Shown: positions 8,320 through 17,423, numbered from the stretch's first letter. The stretch: 64,000 nt of DNA from Pseudomonadales bacterium (GCA_024234325.1 JACKOJ010000007.1:70227-134226); one strand, 5' to 3'. The notes: generated by a model not told the origin, from the sequence alone. A program made the numbers and translations.

Positions 8320-9249
8320 GTGCTCGGCGCCGGTGCCATGGGCGGCCTTTGGGCCGCCCGCCTGTGGCAACTGGCACAGAAGACACCGGCTCACTGGGAC
8401 GCGACGCCGGTGCACCTGTTGCTGCGTGACGGAAACAGTCTGCAGCGCTGGCAGCAGGCGGGTGGTCTGCGTCTGCGGGACAAGGACACGGATCTCTGCC
8501 TGCCTGTGCCGGCGGCTGTGGCGGGGAACGATCAGGAGGCCATCGCGCTGCTGCTCGTCTGCACCAAGGCCCAGGACACGCTGGCAGCGCTGGAGGGTGT
8601 GCGCAAACGCCTGCAGCCCGGGGCACGCATTGTGCTGCTGCAAAACGGCGTGCGGGTGCAGGACGAGGTGTGGCAGCGCTACCCGGATCAACAGGTGTAT
8701 TGTCTCAGCACCAGCCACGGGGCCTATATGTGTGCCCCGTTTCACGTGGTACACGCGGGCCACGGCGAGGCCTGGATCGGGACACTCGCGGATGCCCCCG
8801 CCGACCACACGCTGCTGTCGCTTCTTCCCGGTGCGGAAATGAACCTGCACTGGGACGCCGCGATACGCCGGCGGCTGTGGGACAAGTTCGCGGTGAACTG
8901 TGCGATCAATGCCCTCACGGTGATTCATGATTGTCGCAATGGCGAGCTGCTGGCGAATCCGCAGGCTCACACCGAACTGCTCGCTCTCTGTGACGAGATT
9001 CAGAGTCTATTGCAGTCACTGCCACAGGCACCCGAGCCTGGCGACGTGTATTCCCGGGTGCACGCGGTGTTGCTGGCAACGGCAAACAATCTGTCCTCCA
9101 CGCTGCAGGATTTCCGTGCCGGGCGCGCGACGGAGATGCCCTATCTGAACGCAAACCTGCGCGATCTGGCGCACCAGGCCGCGCTTGCCTGCCCCCGCAA
9201 CGACGATGTGCTGCGCCGTTTCAACGCCCGAGTGCAGGCACGGGGCTGA
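8320..9249 (+). CDS. panE: 2-dehydropantoate 2-reductase (ketopantoate reductase)
   Basis: NADPH-dependent reduction of ketopantoate to pantoate in coenzyme A synthesis. The Rossmann motif GAGAMGG is at residues 3-9, LLQNG at 106-110, and the catalytic block DKFAVNCAINALT with Lys189 and Asn193/Asn197. The start is awkward. The only standard start codon in frame before the motif is GTG 8320, which would leave the first beta strand nearly absent. The frame stays open back to 8248 and reads ...QARWHVLGAGAMGG, and an ATC at 8287 has CGGAG nine bases upstream. The real N-terminus may therefore be up to 11 residues longer with a rare start. It is divergent from yajQ. Confidence 0.9.
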   Translation: MLGAGAMGGLWAARLWQLAQKTPAHWDATPVHLLLRDGNSLQRWQQAGGLRLRDKDTDLCLPVPAAVAGNDQEAIALLLVCTKAQDTLAALEGVRKRLQPGARIVLLQNGVRVQDEVWQRYPDQQVYCLSTSHGAYMCAPFHVVHAGHGEAWIGTLADAPADHTLLSLLPGAEMNLHWDAAIRRRLWDKFAVNCAINALTVIHDCRNGELLANPQAHTELLALCDEIQSLLQSLPQAPEPGDVYSRVHAVLLATANNLSSTLQDFRAGRATEMPYLNANLRDLAHQAALACPRNDDVLRRFNARVQARG

Positions 9250-9316
9250 TTGCAGCGCCGTCAGCGATCCCGTACCATTTCGCCACAAAAACACCGGCCT
9301 GCGAGGACAATAACAA

Positions 9317-11020
9317 GTGAAACCGCAATGGCGTACCTTCGCACTCGGATGGCTGATCATTCTGTGTGGCTCCCTGCTAGCCCACAGCATTCAGACCTCC
9401 AACGACATCCGTATTCAGGACCTGCGCTTCGCGGGGGCCAATGGCAAGGTGCTCAGCGCCTACCTCTACATCCCTCCCGGGGTCGATGCCCAACACCCTG
9501 CCCCCGGCATTCTGGCCATCCACGGCTACATCAACTCCCGCGAGGTGCAGTCGGGTTTCGCCATTGAGTTCGCCCGTCGCGGCTACGTGGTGCTGGCAAT
9601 GGATCAGGCAGGCCACGGCTATTCCGACGCCCCGGCCTTTGCCGACGGCTTCGGCGGCCCGGCTGGGCTCGCCTATCTGCGCTCTCTCGACATCGTGGAC
9701 AAGAACAACATCGGCCTTGAGGGCCACTCCATGGGGGGCTGGGCAATTCTGGCAGCCGCCACCGCCTACCCGAACGACTACCACGCCATGGTACTGGAAG
9801 GCTCCAGTGTCGGCGCCAGCCGCTCTGCCCCCGGCACACCGGAATGGCCGCGCAATGTCGCGGTGGTGTTCTCGCAGTTCGATGAGTTTGCCGGCACCAT
9901 GTGGCAGGTACCGAAGGGCTCCGGGGCCGGCGACAGCGCCAATCTCAAGGCCCTGTTCGGCACCACGGACACCGTCGTGCCCGGGCAGGTCTACGGCGAG
10001 ATTCCTCGGCGCACGGCACGCGTGCTCTATTCCCCGCCCGTTACCCATCCCGGCGACCATCTGTCCCGCACCGCCATTGGTCATGCCCTGGACTGGTTCG
10101 GACAAACACTGGTAGGCGGGAAACCTCTTCCAGCCAACGATCAGATCTGGATGTGGAAGGAGCTGGGCACCCTCACGGCACTGGCAGGCTTTGTGGTACT
10201 GCTGTGCGGCAGCGTGCGCCTGCTGCTGGGCACGTCCGCATTCTCCGCGCTCAACGCAACACCAGGCTCTGGCGCGTGGCAGGCCCGCTCCTGGCGCTGG
10301 TGGGCATTGTTGACACTCTCCGCCCTGATTCCGGTCGCAGGCTTTTACCCCTTGATGCGATGGGGAGGACAACTGATTGGTGCCTCAAGCTTGTTCCCAC
10401 AGACCATCAGCTCCCAGGTGGCATTCTGGGCTGTCGTCAACGGGGTGCTGCTGACCCTGTTGGGTCGTCTGCCCCTGGGCGGCGGAAAAGTGGGTTTTAC
10501 CCACCGGATTCTCCCCTCCGTGCTGCTGGCACTGGCAACGGTCGGCATCGGCTATGGCGCCGTGCTGCTGGCGGATTTTCTGTTCCAGATCGACTTCCGT
10601 TTCTGGTTCGTGGGCATCAAACCTCTCAGCCTGACGCAGTTGCAGATTCTGCCTGCCTACCTTGTGCCCTTTACCCTCTTCTTCCTGCTCGGCCTGCGGG
10701 CACTGCATGGCGGGCTCTCCGTCTCCGGCGACTCGGCAGCACGGCAATATGCCAGCAATCTCCTCGCGCTGGCGGGCGGTTTCACCGTGTTTCTGCTGAT
10801 GCAGTACGGCAGTCTTTTCCTGACCGGCTTCCTGCTGACACCGAATGAACCGCTGAACACCATCGTAATGCTACAATTCGTGCCTTTGCTGAGCATCGTT
10901 GCAATCATCAGCACCTATACCTACCGGCGCACGGCCAGCTATGTACCAGGCGCCCTGATCAATGCCCTGTTTGTAAGCTGGTACATCGTCGCCGGGCAGG
11001 CCACGCAATTCCCGGTGTGA
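9317..11020 (+). CDS. membrane-anchored alpha/beta hydrolase with a C-terminal polytopic domain
   Basis: GTG start with GAGGA upstream; 567 residues. An N-terminal membrane segment (about 8-24) is followed by an alpha/beta hydrolase domain: oxyanion HG (69-70), DQAGHGYSD (96-104), nucleophile elbow GHSMGG with Ser138 (136-141), and a likely catalytic His around 248-256. After about residue 282 the protein becomes a run of roughly six or seven hydrophobic helices to the C-terminus. The layout suggests a hydrolase facing the periplasm on a membrane base, acting on a lipid, ester or peptide. Substrate and pathway are unknown. The neighbours (panE and an ABC importer, same strand, gaps of tens of bases) do not explain it. 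Confidence 0.75.
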   Translation: MKPQWRTFALGWLIILCGSLLAHSIQTSNDIRIQDLRFAGANGKVLSAYLYIPPGVDAQHPAPGILAIHGYINSREVQSGFAIEFARRGYVVLAMDQAGHGYSDAPAFADGFGGPAGLAYLRSLDIVDKNNIGLEGHSMGGWAILAAATAYPNDYHAMVLEGSSVGASRSAPGTPEWPRNVAVVFSQFDEFAGTMWQVPKGSGAGDSANLKALFGTTDTVVPGQVYGEIPRRTARVLYSPPVTHPGDHLSRTAIGHALDWFGQTLVGGKPLPANDQIWMWKELGTLTALAGFVVLLCGSVRLLLGTSAFSALNATPGSGAWQARSWRWWALLTLSALIPVAGFYPLMRWGGQLIGASSLFPQTISSQVAFWAVVNGVLLTLLGRLPLGGGKVGFTHRILPSVLLALATVGIGYGAVLLADFLFQIDFRFWFVGIKPLSLTQLQILPAYLVPFTLFFLLGLRALHGGLSVSGDSAARQYASNLLALAGGFTVFLLMQYGSLFLTGFLLTPNEPLNTIVMLQFVPLLSIVAIISTYTYRRTASYVPGALINALFVSWYIVAGQATQFPV

Positions 11021-11074
11021 CACATCGATGCAACACTCGATGCCACGCCGGATGTCATAGAAGAGAGGCTGAAT

Positions 11075-12064
11075 TTGTTCGCACGTCAACAATGGGGCTT
11101 GCTGCTCATGCTGCTGGCGCTGACAGTGCTTGGCTTCCTGATCTCCCTCAGCAGCGGCAGCGCCGGCCTCGGCATCGGTGAGGTGCTGCGGCAACTGCTG
11201 CAACCCGACGCAGGCCTGCAGAACCAGATACTCTTCGATCTGCGCATTCCCCGCAGTGTCGCGGCCTTCGTCACCGGAGCACTGCTGGCCATGTCCGGGG
11301 TCATCATGCAGGTACTCCTGCGCAACCCGCTTGCAGACCCCTATATTCTGGGAATATCCGGCGGTGCGGCTGTTGCCGCACTGGCCGCAATTCTGTTGGG
11401 CCTTGGCGCTTACTGGATTTCCCAGGCGGCATTTATCGGCGCCCTGCTCTCGGTACTGATTGTGTTTGGCCTGGCCCGTTCCAGCCATCGCTGGTCGGCG
11501 ACACGATTGATTCTGACAGGTGTCGTGGTGTCCGCCGGCTGGGGCGCCATCATCAATATTCTGCTCACCACCAGCAGCAATAACAGCGTCTACAGCATGC
11601 TGTTCTGGCTGATGGGCGACCTGAGCCAGAGTCGCGTCGGCGGCTTCGGCATCGCCGTGCTGGCGAGCGGCTTCCTGCTCATGATGTACTACGGTCGCGC
11701 CCTCAATGTCCTGAGCCGGGGCGACCTGCAGGCGGCTGCCCTGGGTGTGCCCGTGCGCCGGCTCAAACTGATTCTCTACTTCACGGCATCCCTGCTCACC
11801 GCCTGTGCCGTCACCATCGCCGGTTCCATCGGGTTTGTGGGCCTGGTGACGCCCCACATGCTGCGCATGATCGGCGCGCGGGATCACCGCATTCTGCTGC
11901 CTGCGTCCGTTCTCCTCGGCGGCAGCTTTCTCATGATTGCCGACAGCGCAGCCCGCACAATCGTGGCACCGCAGCAGTTGCCTGTTGGAGTGGTCACTGC
12001 CCTAATCGGCGTCCCCGTATTTCTGCTGATTCTGCGGCACAGCAACCGTCACGTGCAGGAGTAA
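11075..12064 (+). CDS. FecCD/BtuC-type ABC importer permease
   Basis: Inner-membrane permease of a vitamin B12, heme or ferric-siderophore importer. TTG start preceded by GAGAGG; 329 residues with about ten hydrophobic segments. The family pattern is clear: LRIPRSVAAFVTGALLAMSG in the second-helix region, RNPLADPYILGISGGAAVAA, LTGVVVSAGWGA, and the coupling region GFVGLVTPHMLRM near the C-terminus that contacts the ATPase. The ATPase gene starts 3 bases after the stop. No substrate-binding protein or TonB receptor gene is nearby, so the ligand is undetermined; cobalamin (BtuC) is a reasonable guess. Confidence 0.88.
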   Translation: MFARQQWGLLLMLLALTVLGFLISLSSGSAGLGIGEVLRQLLQPDAGLQNQILFDLRIPRSVAAFVTGALLAMSGVIMQVLLRNPLADPYILGISGGAAVAALAAILLGLGAYWISQAAFIGALLSVLIVFGLARSSHRWSATRLILTGVVVSAGWGAIINILLTTSSNNSVYSMLFWLMGDLSQSRVGGFGIAVLASGFLLMMYYGRALNVLSRGDLQAAALGVPVRRLKLILYFTASLLTACAVTIAGSIGFVGLVTPHMLRMIGARDHRILLPASVLLGGSFLMIADSAARTIVAPQQLPVGVVTALIGVPVFLLILRHSNRHVQE

Positions 12065-12067
12065 GAC

Positions 12068-12847
12068 ATGACGGACACGACGATTCTGAGTCTGCACGAA
12101 CTAAGCCTGAGCATCGCGGGACGACGCCTGTGCCATCAGCTCTCGCTGCGGCTGCCAGCCGGGCAATGTCTCGGCATTCTCGGACAGAACGGCACGGGCA
12201 AGACAACGCTCCTGCATACCCTGATGCGTCTGCGAGAGCCAGACGCGGGGAGAATTGAATTGAACCAGCGAGCTCTGGCGCAGTGGTCGCGGGAAGAACT
12301 GGCTACCCATTTAGGCATTCTGTTCCAGAACAGCCACGATGCCATGCCAGCCACCGTGCTGGAGATTGCCCTGATGGGGCGACACCCGCACCTGGCCAAC
12401 TGGCAATGGGAGGGCAACGAAGACATCGCCATGGCGCGAGAAGCGCTGGCGGCACTGGGAATAGCCGGGCTGGAGAAGCGTGATATCCAGTCGCTTTCCG
12501 GCGGCGAACGCCAGCGCCTTGCGATTGCCACCCTGCTGACCCAGCGTCCGCGTCTGTTCTTACTGGACGAGCCGGGCAATCATCTCGACATTGCCTTTCA
12601 GGTGCAGTCGCTGCAACTGCTGCGCAGCCATGTGCAAACACACAACGCCGCCCTGTGCATGGCCACGCACGACATCAACCTCGCCGCGCGCTATTGCGAT
12701 CAGATTATGCTGCTGACGGGTGACGGAGAGTGCGTCATGGGGACGGCTGCCGAGGTGCTGACGAGCAACAATCTCAGTCATGCCTACGGGTGTGAGATAC
12801 GCAGCGTCAGCACGGACGATGGCAGGCAGATTTTCTTTCCTGCCTGA
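12068..12847 (+). CDS. BtuD/FecE-type ABC importer ATPase
   Basis: Cytoplasmic ATPase partner of the preceding permease. 259 residues with the full ABC motif set: Walker A GQNGTGKTT (39-47), Q-loop FQNSHDAMP, signature LSGGERQ (143-149), Walker B LFLLDEP (163-169) and switch His201 in ATHD. It is translated just after the permease and ends at a strong hairpin shared with the convergent aceF gene. B12, heme or siderophore uptake is inferred from the family. Confidence 0.9.
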   Translation: MTDTTILSLHELSLSIAGRRLCHQLSLRLPAGQCLGILGQNGTGKTTLLHTLMRLREPDAGRIELNQRALAQWSREELATHLGILFQNSHDAMPATVLEIALMGRHPHLANWQWEGNEDIAMAREALAALGIAGLEKRDIQSLSGGERQRLAIATLLTQRPRLFLLDEPGNHLDIAFQVQSLQLLRSHVQTHNAALCMATHDINLAARYCDQIMLLTGDGECVMGTAAEVLTSNNLSHAYGCEIRSVSTDDGRQIFFPA

Positions 12848-12855
12848 ATGAAAAA

Positions 12856-12884
12856 CGCCCTGCCCGGTGTTGCCGGACAGGGCG
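12856..12884. terminator. shared terminator between the ABC importer and aceF
   Basis: A GC-rich stem CGCCCTGCCCGG with CCGGACAGGGCG (one C-A mismatch) closes loop TGTTG between convergent genes. An A-run precedes the stem and gives a U-tract for the minus-strand aceEF transcript. The plus-strand side has only CTTT. Confidence 0.75.
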
Positions 12885-12905
12885 CCTTTCACGATACCCT
12901 GGACC

Positions 12906-14534
12906 TTACAGTGCCAGCAGACGGATGTCGCCGAGCAGCTTTGCCAGATAGGTGATGAACAGACCACCATCAACGCCATTGACGGCACGGTGGTCATAGG
13001 ACAGTGCCAGCGGCAGCATCTGACGCGGCTCGAATTGTCCCTTGATATACACAGGCTTCACCTGGGTCTTGGAGACCCCCAGAATGGCGACTTCCGGTGC
13101 GTTCACAATCGGCGTGAACCCGGTGCCACCCAATGCTCCGAGGCTGGAGATGGTGAAGCAGGCACCCTGCATCTCGTCCTTGCTCAGACGACGGCTCTTG
13201 GCCTTGTCGCTCAGAGTGATCACTTCCGCTGCCAGTTCCCAGATGGACTTCTTGTCCACGTCGCGAATCACCGGCACCATCAGGCCCGCCTCTGTCGCCA
13301 CGGCTACTCCGATGTGCAGATAGCGCTTCTGGATCAGATACTCGCCGGAAGAGTGCAGGGACACGTTGAACTGCGGATACTCCGCCAGCGCACGGGCACA
13401 GGCCTTGAGCAGGAACGGCAGGAAGGTCAGCTTGACGCCCTTCCTGTCAGCCTCTGCCTTCAGGTCGGCACGGAATGCTTCCAGATCCGTAATATCAGCA
13501 TCGTTAAATTGTGTGACGTGAGGCACGGCAGACCAGTTGCGCTGCATGTTTGCAGCGGTCACCTTGTGCAGTTTGCTCATCGGCACCTGTTCAATTTCAC
13601 CGAACTGGCTGAAATCGATATCCGGAATCGCCGCGACCGTGCCGCCGCCAACGCTGGCCGCAGGGGCCTGCAGGCGAGACTTCACATACGCGTGGATGTC
13701 TTCCTTGAGAATACGGTTCTTGGCACCGCTGCCGCTGACCTGGACCAGGTCAACGCCCAGTTCGCGCGCCAGCTTGCGCACGGCAGGGCCGGCATACACA
13801 TCGGCGCCGCTGCTGGCTGCCGGAGCACTTGCCGGGGCCGCTGCGGGCGCCGGAGCAGGTGCTGCTGGTGCAGGTGCGGGAGCCGGGGCTGCCTTCTGTG
13901 CCGCTTCGGGCTGCGCGGGCGCTGCCGCTGGTTTCGCAGGCGCCGCTGCGCCGGAGCTGACCAGCAGTTCCAGAATGGCGCTGCCCTTGGATACCTTGTC
14001 GCCCACTTTCAGTTTGAGCGCCTTGACCTCACCGGCTTTCGGTGACGGCACTTCCATCGCGGCCTTGTCCGACTCCAGCGTAATCAGGGAGTCTTCTGCC
14101 TTGATGGTGTCCCCCACAGCCACGTGAACCTCGATCACTTCCACGTCACTGTCGCCCCCCAGATCGGGCACTTCAACGACTTCGACAGAGGCACTGCCGG
14201 CAGCCGCAGGGGCGGGCTCGGCAGCAGGCGCGGCAGGCGCTTCCTGCTTCGCCGGGGCCGGGGCAGGCTCGGGAGCCGCAGCAGCAGCGCCCGCGCCTTC
14301 CACTTCCAGCACGAGGATTTCGTCGCCTTCGGACACCTGGTCACCCAGCTTCAGGGAAATGCTCTTGATGACGCCACTGGCGGGAGACGGAATCTCCATG
14401 GCGGCCTTGTCACTCTCCAGCACCATCAGGGAGTCGTTCTCGCTGACGGACTGACCGGCGCTCACCAGGATTTCGATAACCTCGACATCTTTTGAATCGC
14501 CGAGATTCGGTACTTTTATGCTTTCAACTGGCAC
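12906..14534 (-). CDS. aceF: pyruvate dehydrogenase E2, dihydrolipoamide acetyltransferase
   Basis: Core of the pyruvate dehydrogenase complex; moves the acetyl group from E1-bound TPP through lipoate to CoA. 542 residues with two lipoyl domains, each with ESDKAAME around the lipoylated lysine (Lys43 and Lys158). Ala-Pro-rich swinging linkers follow at about 82-115 and 198-243, then an E1/E3-binding domain (about 245-282, YAGPAVRKLARELG), and the catalytic domain with DHRAVNGVDGG (514-524), which includes the active-site His. E. coli E2 has three lipoyl domains, Pseudomonas two. It lies 51 bases after aceE. No E3 (lpd) gene follows. Confidence 0.98.
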   Translation of the reverse strand: MPVESIKVPNLGDSKDVEVIEILVSAGQSVSENDSLMVLESDKAAMEIPSPASGVIKSISLKLGDQVSEGDEILVLEVEGAGAAAAAPEPAPAPAKQEAPAAPAAEPAPAAAGSASVEVVEVPDLGGDSDVEVIEVHVAVGDTIKAEDSLITLESDKAAMEVPSPKAGEVKALKLKVGDKVSKGSAILELLVSSGAAAPAKPAAAPAQPEAAQKAAPAPAPAPAAPAPAPAAAPASAPAASSGADVYAGPAVRKLARELGVDLVQVSGSGAKNRILKEDIHAYVKSRLQAPAASVGGGTVAAIPDIDFSQFGEIEQVPMSKLHKVTAANMQRNWSAVPHVTQFNDADITDLEAFRADLKAEADRKGVKLTFLPFLLKACARALAEYPQFNVSLHSSGEYLIQKRYLHIGVAVATEAGLMVPVIRDVDKKSIWELAAEVITLSDKAKSRRLSKDEMQGACFTISSLGALGGTGFTPIVNAPEVAILGVSKTQVKPVYIKGQFEPRQMLPLALSYDHRAVNGVDGGLFITYLAKLLGDIRLLAL

Positions 14535-14585
14535 TGATCAATGCTCCTGAATGTTCCCAATTTCCTATTTTCGCCAGGCGCCGAT

Positions 14586-17279
14586 TTACATCGTCGTCGG
14601 GTCGATCTTGTCCTGATCCAGCCCCATCGCTTTCATGGCCTTGGCAATCGTATCGCCAGTTACCACACCGCGGGACTTCAGCTCGGTCAGCGCTGCGACT
14701 ACCACGAAGCGGTAATCCACCTCGAAGAAATAACGCAGGTTTTCGCGCGTGTCACTGCGGCCAAAGCCGTCGGTGCCAAGTACACGGTAGCTGTCCGGGA
14801 CAAACTCGCGGATCTGGTCCGCGTGCACTTTCATGTAGTCGGTTGACGCAATCACCGGGCCGGAGGCAGAAGACAGACACTTGTGGACATAGGTCTCCTT
14901 CTCCTTCTTGGTGGGATGCATCATGTTCCAGCGGCTTGTCGCGAGGCCGTCACGGCGCAGCTCGTTGAAGCTGGTGACTGCCCAGACATCCACAGACACC
15001 TTGTACTCGTCACGCAGCACCTGGGCAGCCTTGCGCACTTCGCGCAGAATTGTGCCGCTGCCCAGCAGGCGAACACGCTGGTCGCTCGCTGCCTTGCCCT
15101 GCACTTTATACTCTTTACTGCCGCCGTCTTCCAGCAGGTACATCCCCTTGATGATGCCCTCCTCGGCGCCTTTCGGCATCTCGGGGTGGGTATAGTTCTC
15201 GTTCATCGTGGTGATGTAGTAGTAAACGGACTCACGCTCCTGATACATGCGGCGCAGACCGTCCTGGATGATCACGGCGAGCTCGTAGGAATAGGTCGCA
15301 TCGTAGGTCACGCAGTTGGGAATGGTGGAGGCCAGCAGATGGCTGTGGCCGTCCTGGTGCTGCAGGCCTTCCCCGTTCAGCGTGGTGCGGCCAGCGGTGG
15401 CGCCAATCAGGAAGCCACGCGCCTGCGAGTCGCCCGCTGCCCAGGCCAGATCGCCGATGCGCTGGAAGCCGAACATGGAGTAGTAGATGTAGAACGGAAT
15501 CAGCGGATAGTCGTTCACGCTGTAGGACGTTGCCGCCGCCAGCCACGCAGAGAAAGCGCCGGCCTCGGTAATGCCCTCTTCCAGCATCTGGCCCTTGATG
15601 TCTTCGCGGTAGTACATCACCTGATTGGAATCCACCGGCTCATAGAGCTGACCGGCAGAGGAGTAAATGCCGATCTGGCGGAACATGCCTTCCATACCGA
15701 AGGTACGGGCCTCATCGGGCACGATCGGCACAATGCGCTGACCGATTTCCTTGTCCTTGCACAGCGTCGTCAGCATGCGCACGAAGGCCATGGTGGTGGA
15801 AATCTCGCGATCCTTGGTGCTTTGCAGTTGCTGGGCGAACGACTCCAGCGCCGGCGTTTTCAGCGCCTGTGCTTCCGTACGACGGGACGGCACCGGGCCA
15901 CCCAGGGCCTCGCGCTTCTTGCGCAGGTAGCGCATCTGCTGGCTGTCTTCCGCCGGGCGGTAATAGGGAACAGATTCCAGGTCTTCGTCGCGCACCGGAA
16001 TATTGAAACGGTCACGGAAGCGCTTGAGCCCTTCCAGATCGAGCTTCTTCACGGAGTGCGTGGCGTTCTGGGCTTCGGCACTGGAACCGAAGGCATAGCC
16101 CTTCACGGTCTTGGCCAGAATCACGGTGGGCTTGCCATTGGACTTCACAGCCTGTGCGTAGGCGGCGTAGACCTTGAACGGGTCGTGACCACCACGGTTC
16201 AGCTTCATGATGTCGTCGTCGGACAGGTGTTCCACCATCTTCAGCAGCTCAGGGCTCTTGCCGAAGAAATGTTCGCGGGTGTAGGCGCCGCCACGGCCCC
16301 AGTAGTTGATGTACTCGCCATCGACCACCTCGTCCATGCGCTGCTGCAGCAGGCCGTCCTTGTCGGCGGCCAGCAGGGCATCCCAGTGACGGCCCCAGAC
16401 CACCTTGATCACGTTCCAGCCCGCACCACGGAAGATGCCTTCCAGCTCCTGGATCACCTTGCCGTTGCCGCGCACCGGGCCGTCCAGACGCTGCAGGTTG
16501 CAGTTGATCACGAAGATCAGGTTGTCGAGCTTCTCGCGACCGGCCTTGCCGATGGCACCGAGAGATTCCGGCTCGTCCGTCTCACCGTCGCCGAGGAATG
16601 CCCACACCTTGCGGTCGCTGTTGTCCATCAGGCCACGGCTGGTCAGGTACTTCATCACGTGCGCCTGATAGATGGCAGCGATGGGGCCGAGGCCCATGGA
16701 TACGGTCGGGAACTGCCAGTAGTCCTGCATCAGCCAGGGGTGCGGATAGGAGGACAGACCGTTGCCGTGCACTTCCTGACGGAAATTGTCGAGTTGGGTT
16801 TCGGACAGGCGCCCTTCCAGGAAGGAGCGGGAGTAGATGCCAGGAGACGAGTGCCCCTGGAAGTACACCAGATCGCCACCGTGGGTATCGGTTGCGCCAC
16901 GGAAGAAGTAGTTGAAACCGACGTCGTACAGGGTGGCCGCAGACGAGAAGGTGGAGATGTGGCCGCCGAGGTCGGCACCGGGCTTCTTGCCGGCGCGCAT
17001 CACCATGGCCAGGGCGTTCCAGCGCACAATGCCACGAATCTGGCGTTCCATGAACATGTCGCCAGGCATCTTCTCTTCTTCGAGTGCGGAAATGGTGTTG
17101 CGGTAGGGAGTGGTTACAGCGGAGTACGGCAGAGCCTGGGTGTTGCGCGTGGCCTCTTCGGAGAGACGGCCCAGAATGAAATGCGCGCGGTCCAGACCTT
17201 CCTGGTCGATGACGGAGCCCAGAGCATCAAGCCACTCTTTGGTTTCGGTAGGGTTGGTATCTTCTTTGAATTGGCTCAT
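14586..17279 (-). CDS. aceE: pyruvate dehydrogenase E1, homodimeric
   Basis: Thiamine-diphosphate-dependent decarboxylation of pyruvate and acetylation of E2 lipoate; commits glycolytic carbon to acetyl-CoA. 897 residues, the homodimeric E1 length. The TPP fold signature runs from GDGETDE (230-236) to NCN (259-261), with His106 (GGHIST) and His143 (QGHSS) matching conserved active-site histidines, and GTDGFGRSDTR near the C-terminus. The start MSQFKEDTNPTETKEW is typical of the family. It is the first gene of aceE-aceF, with a structured leader of about 95 bases and candidate operators upstream. ampDE precedes it on the same strand. Confidence 0.98.
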   Translation of the reverse strand: MSQFKEDTNPTETKEWLDALGSVIDQEGLDRAHFILGRLSEEATRNTQALPYSAVTTPYRNTISALEEEKMPGDMFMERQIRGIVRWNALAMVMRAGKKPGADLGGHISTFSSAATLYDVGFNYFFRGATDTHGGDLVYFQGHSSPGIYSRSFLEGRLSETQLDNFRQEVHGNGLSSYPHPWLMQDYWQFPTVSMGLGPIAAIYQAHVMKYLTSRGLMDNSDRKVWAFLGDGETDEPESLGAIGKAGREKLDNLIFVINCNLQRLDGPVRGNGKVIQELEGIFRGAGWNVIKVVWGRHWDALLAADKDGLLQQRMDEVVDGEYINYWGRGGAYTREHFFGKSPELLKMVEHLSDDDIMKLNRGGHDPFKVYAAYAQAVKSNGKPTVILAKTVKGYAFGSSAEAQNATHSVKKLDLEGLKRFRDRFNIPVRDEDLESVPYYRPAEDSQQMRYLRKKREALGGPVPSRRTEAQALKTPALESFAQQLQSTKDREISTTMAFVRMLTTLCKDKEIGQRIVPIVPDEARTFGMEGMFRQIGIYSSAGQLYEPVDSNQVMYYREDIKGQMLEEGITEAGAFSAWLAAATSYSVNDYPLIPFYIYYSMFGFQRIGDLAWAAGDSQARGFLIGATAGRTTLNGEGLQHQDGHSHLLASTIPNCVTYDATYSYELAVIIQDGLRRMYQERESVYYYITTMNENYTHPEMPKGAEEGIIKGMYLLEDGGSKEYKVQGKAASDQRVRLLGSGTILREVRKAAQVLRDEYKVSVDVWAVTSFNELRRDGLATSRWNMMHPTKKEKETYVHKCLSSASGPVIASTDYMKVHADQIREFVPDSYRVLGTDGFGRSDTRENLRYFFEVDYRFVVVAALTELKSRGVVTGDTIAKAMKAMGLDQDKIDPTTM

Positions 17280-17356
17280 AGGCTACGACTCTCACTCTCG
17301 CTATCCCTTGTGGGGACTGATTGATTGGATCGGTCGTGATTTGGGACGGCCGATCT

Positions 17357-17371
17357 TGTAAATTATTTACA
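17357..17371. promoter_or_regulatory. palindromic operator candidate just after the aceE start site
   Basis: TGTAAATTATTTACA is a perfect 7+1+7 palindrome lying at about +4 to +18 of the predicted aceE promoter, a typical repressor position. Its outer half-sites TGTAA/TTACA and 15-base length equal the published HexR consensus TGTAATWWWATTACA, with two inner mismatches. A HexR-like regulator is inferred, not shown. Confidence 0.5.
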
Positions 17372-17408
17372 CCGTGGCGGGATTTTACCCCGATCCACGG
17401 CCTTTTTT
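17372..17408 (+). terminator. plus-strand terminator-like hairpin in the aceE promoter region
   Basis: CCGTGG pairs with CCACGG around an inner CGGG/CCCG stem, followed on the plus strand by CC and six Ts (17403-17408). No plus-strand gene precedes it. It overlaps the aceE -10 and -35, so it may be coincidence, or it may end a small antisense RNA. Confidence 0.4.
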
Positions 17409-17411
17409 CAA
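17382..17411 (-). promoter_or_regulatory. sigma-70 promoter of aceEF
   Basis: On the minus strand TTGAAA (17406-17411) is followed by an 18-base spacer and TAAAAT (17382-17387). The start site would be near 17375, giving a leader of about 95 bases before the aceE ATG. The leader contains the TGTAAATAATTTACA palindrome and a 10-bp hairpin (17328-17355). Confidence 0.6.
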
Positions 17412-17423
17412 CGCCCGAAAACT

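Noticed and set aside
13800..14300. Repetitive GC-rich sequence inside aceF as a mobile or repeat element
   Set aside because: It encodes the Ala/Pro-rich swinging linkers of the E2 protein.
14883..17324. Plus-strand open frame of 813 codons opposite aceE
   Set aside because: Antisense shadow of aceE; composition (His/Leu/Val/Gln-rich) is an artefact of codon bias.
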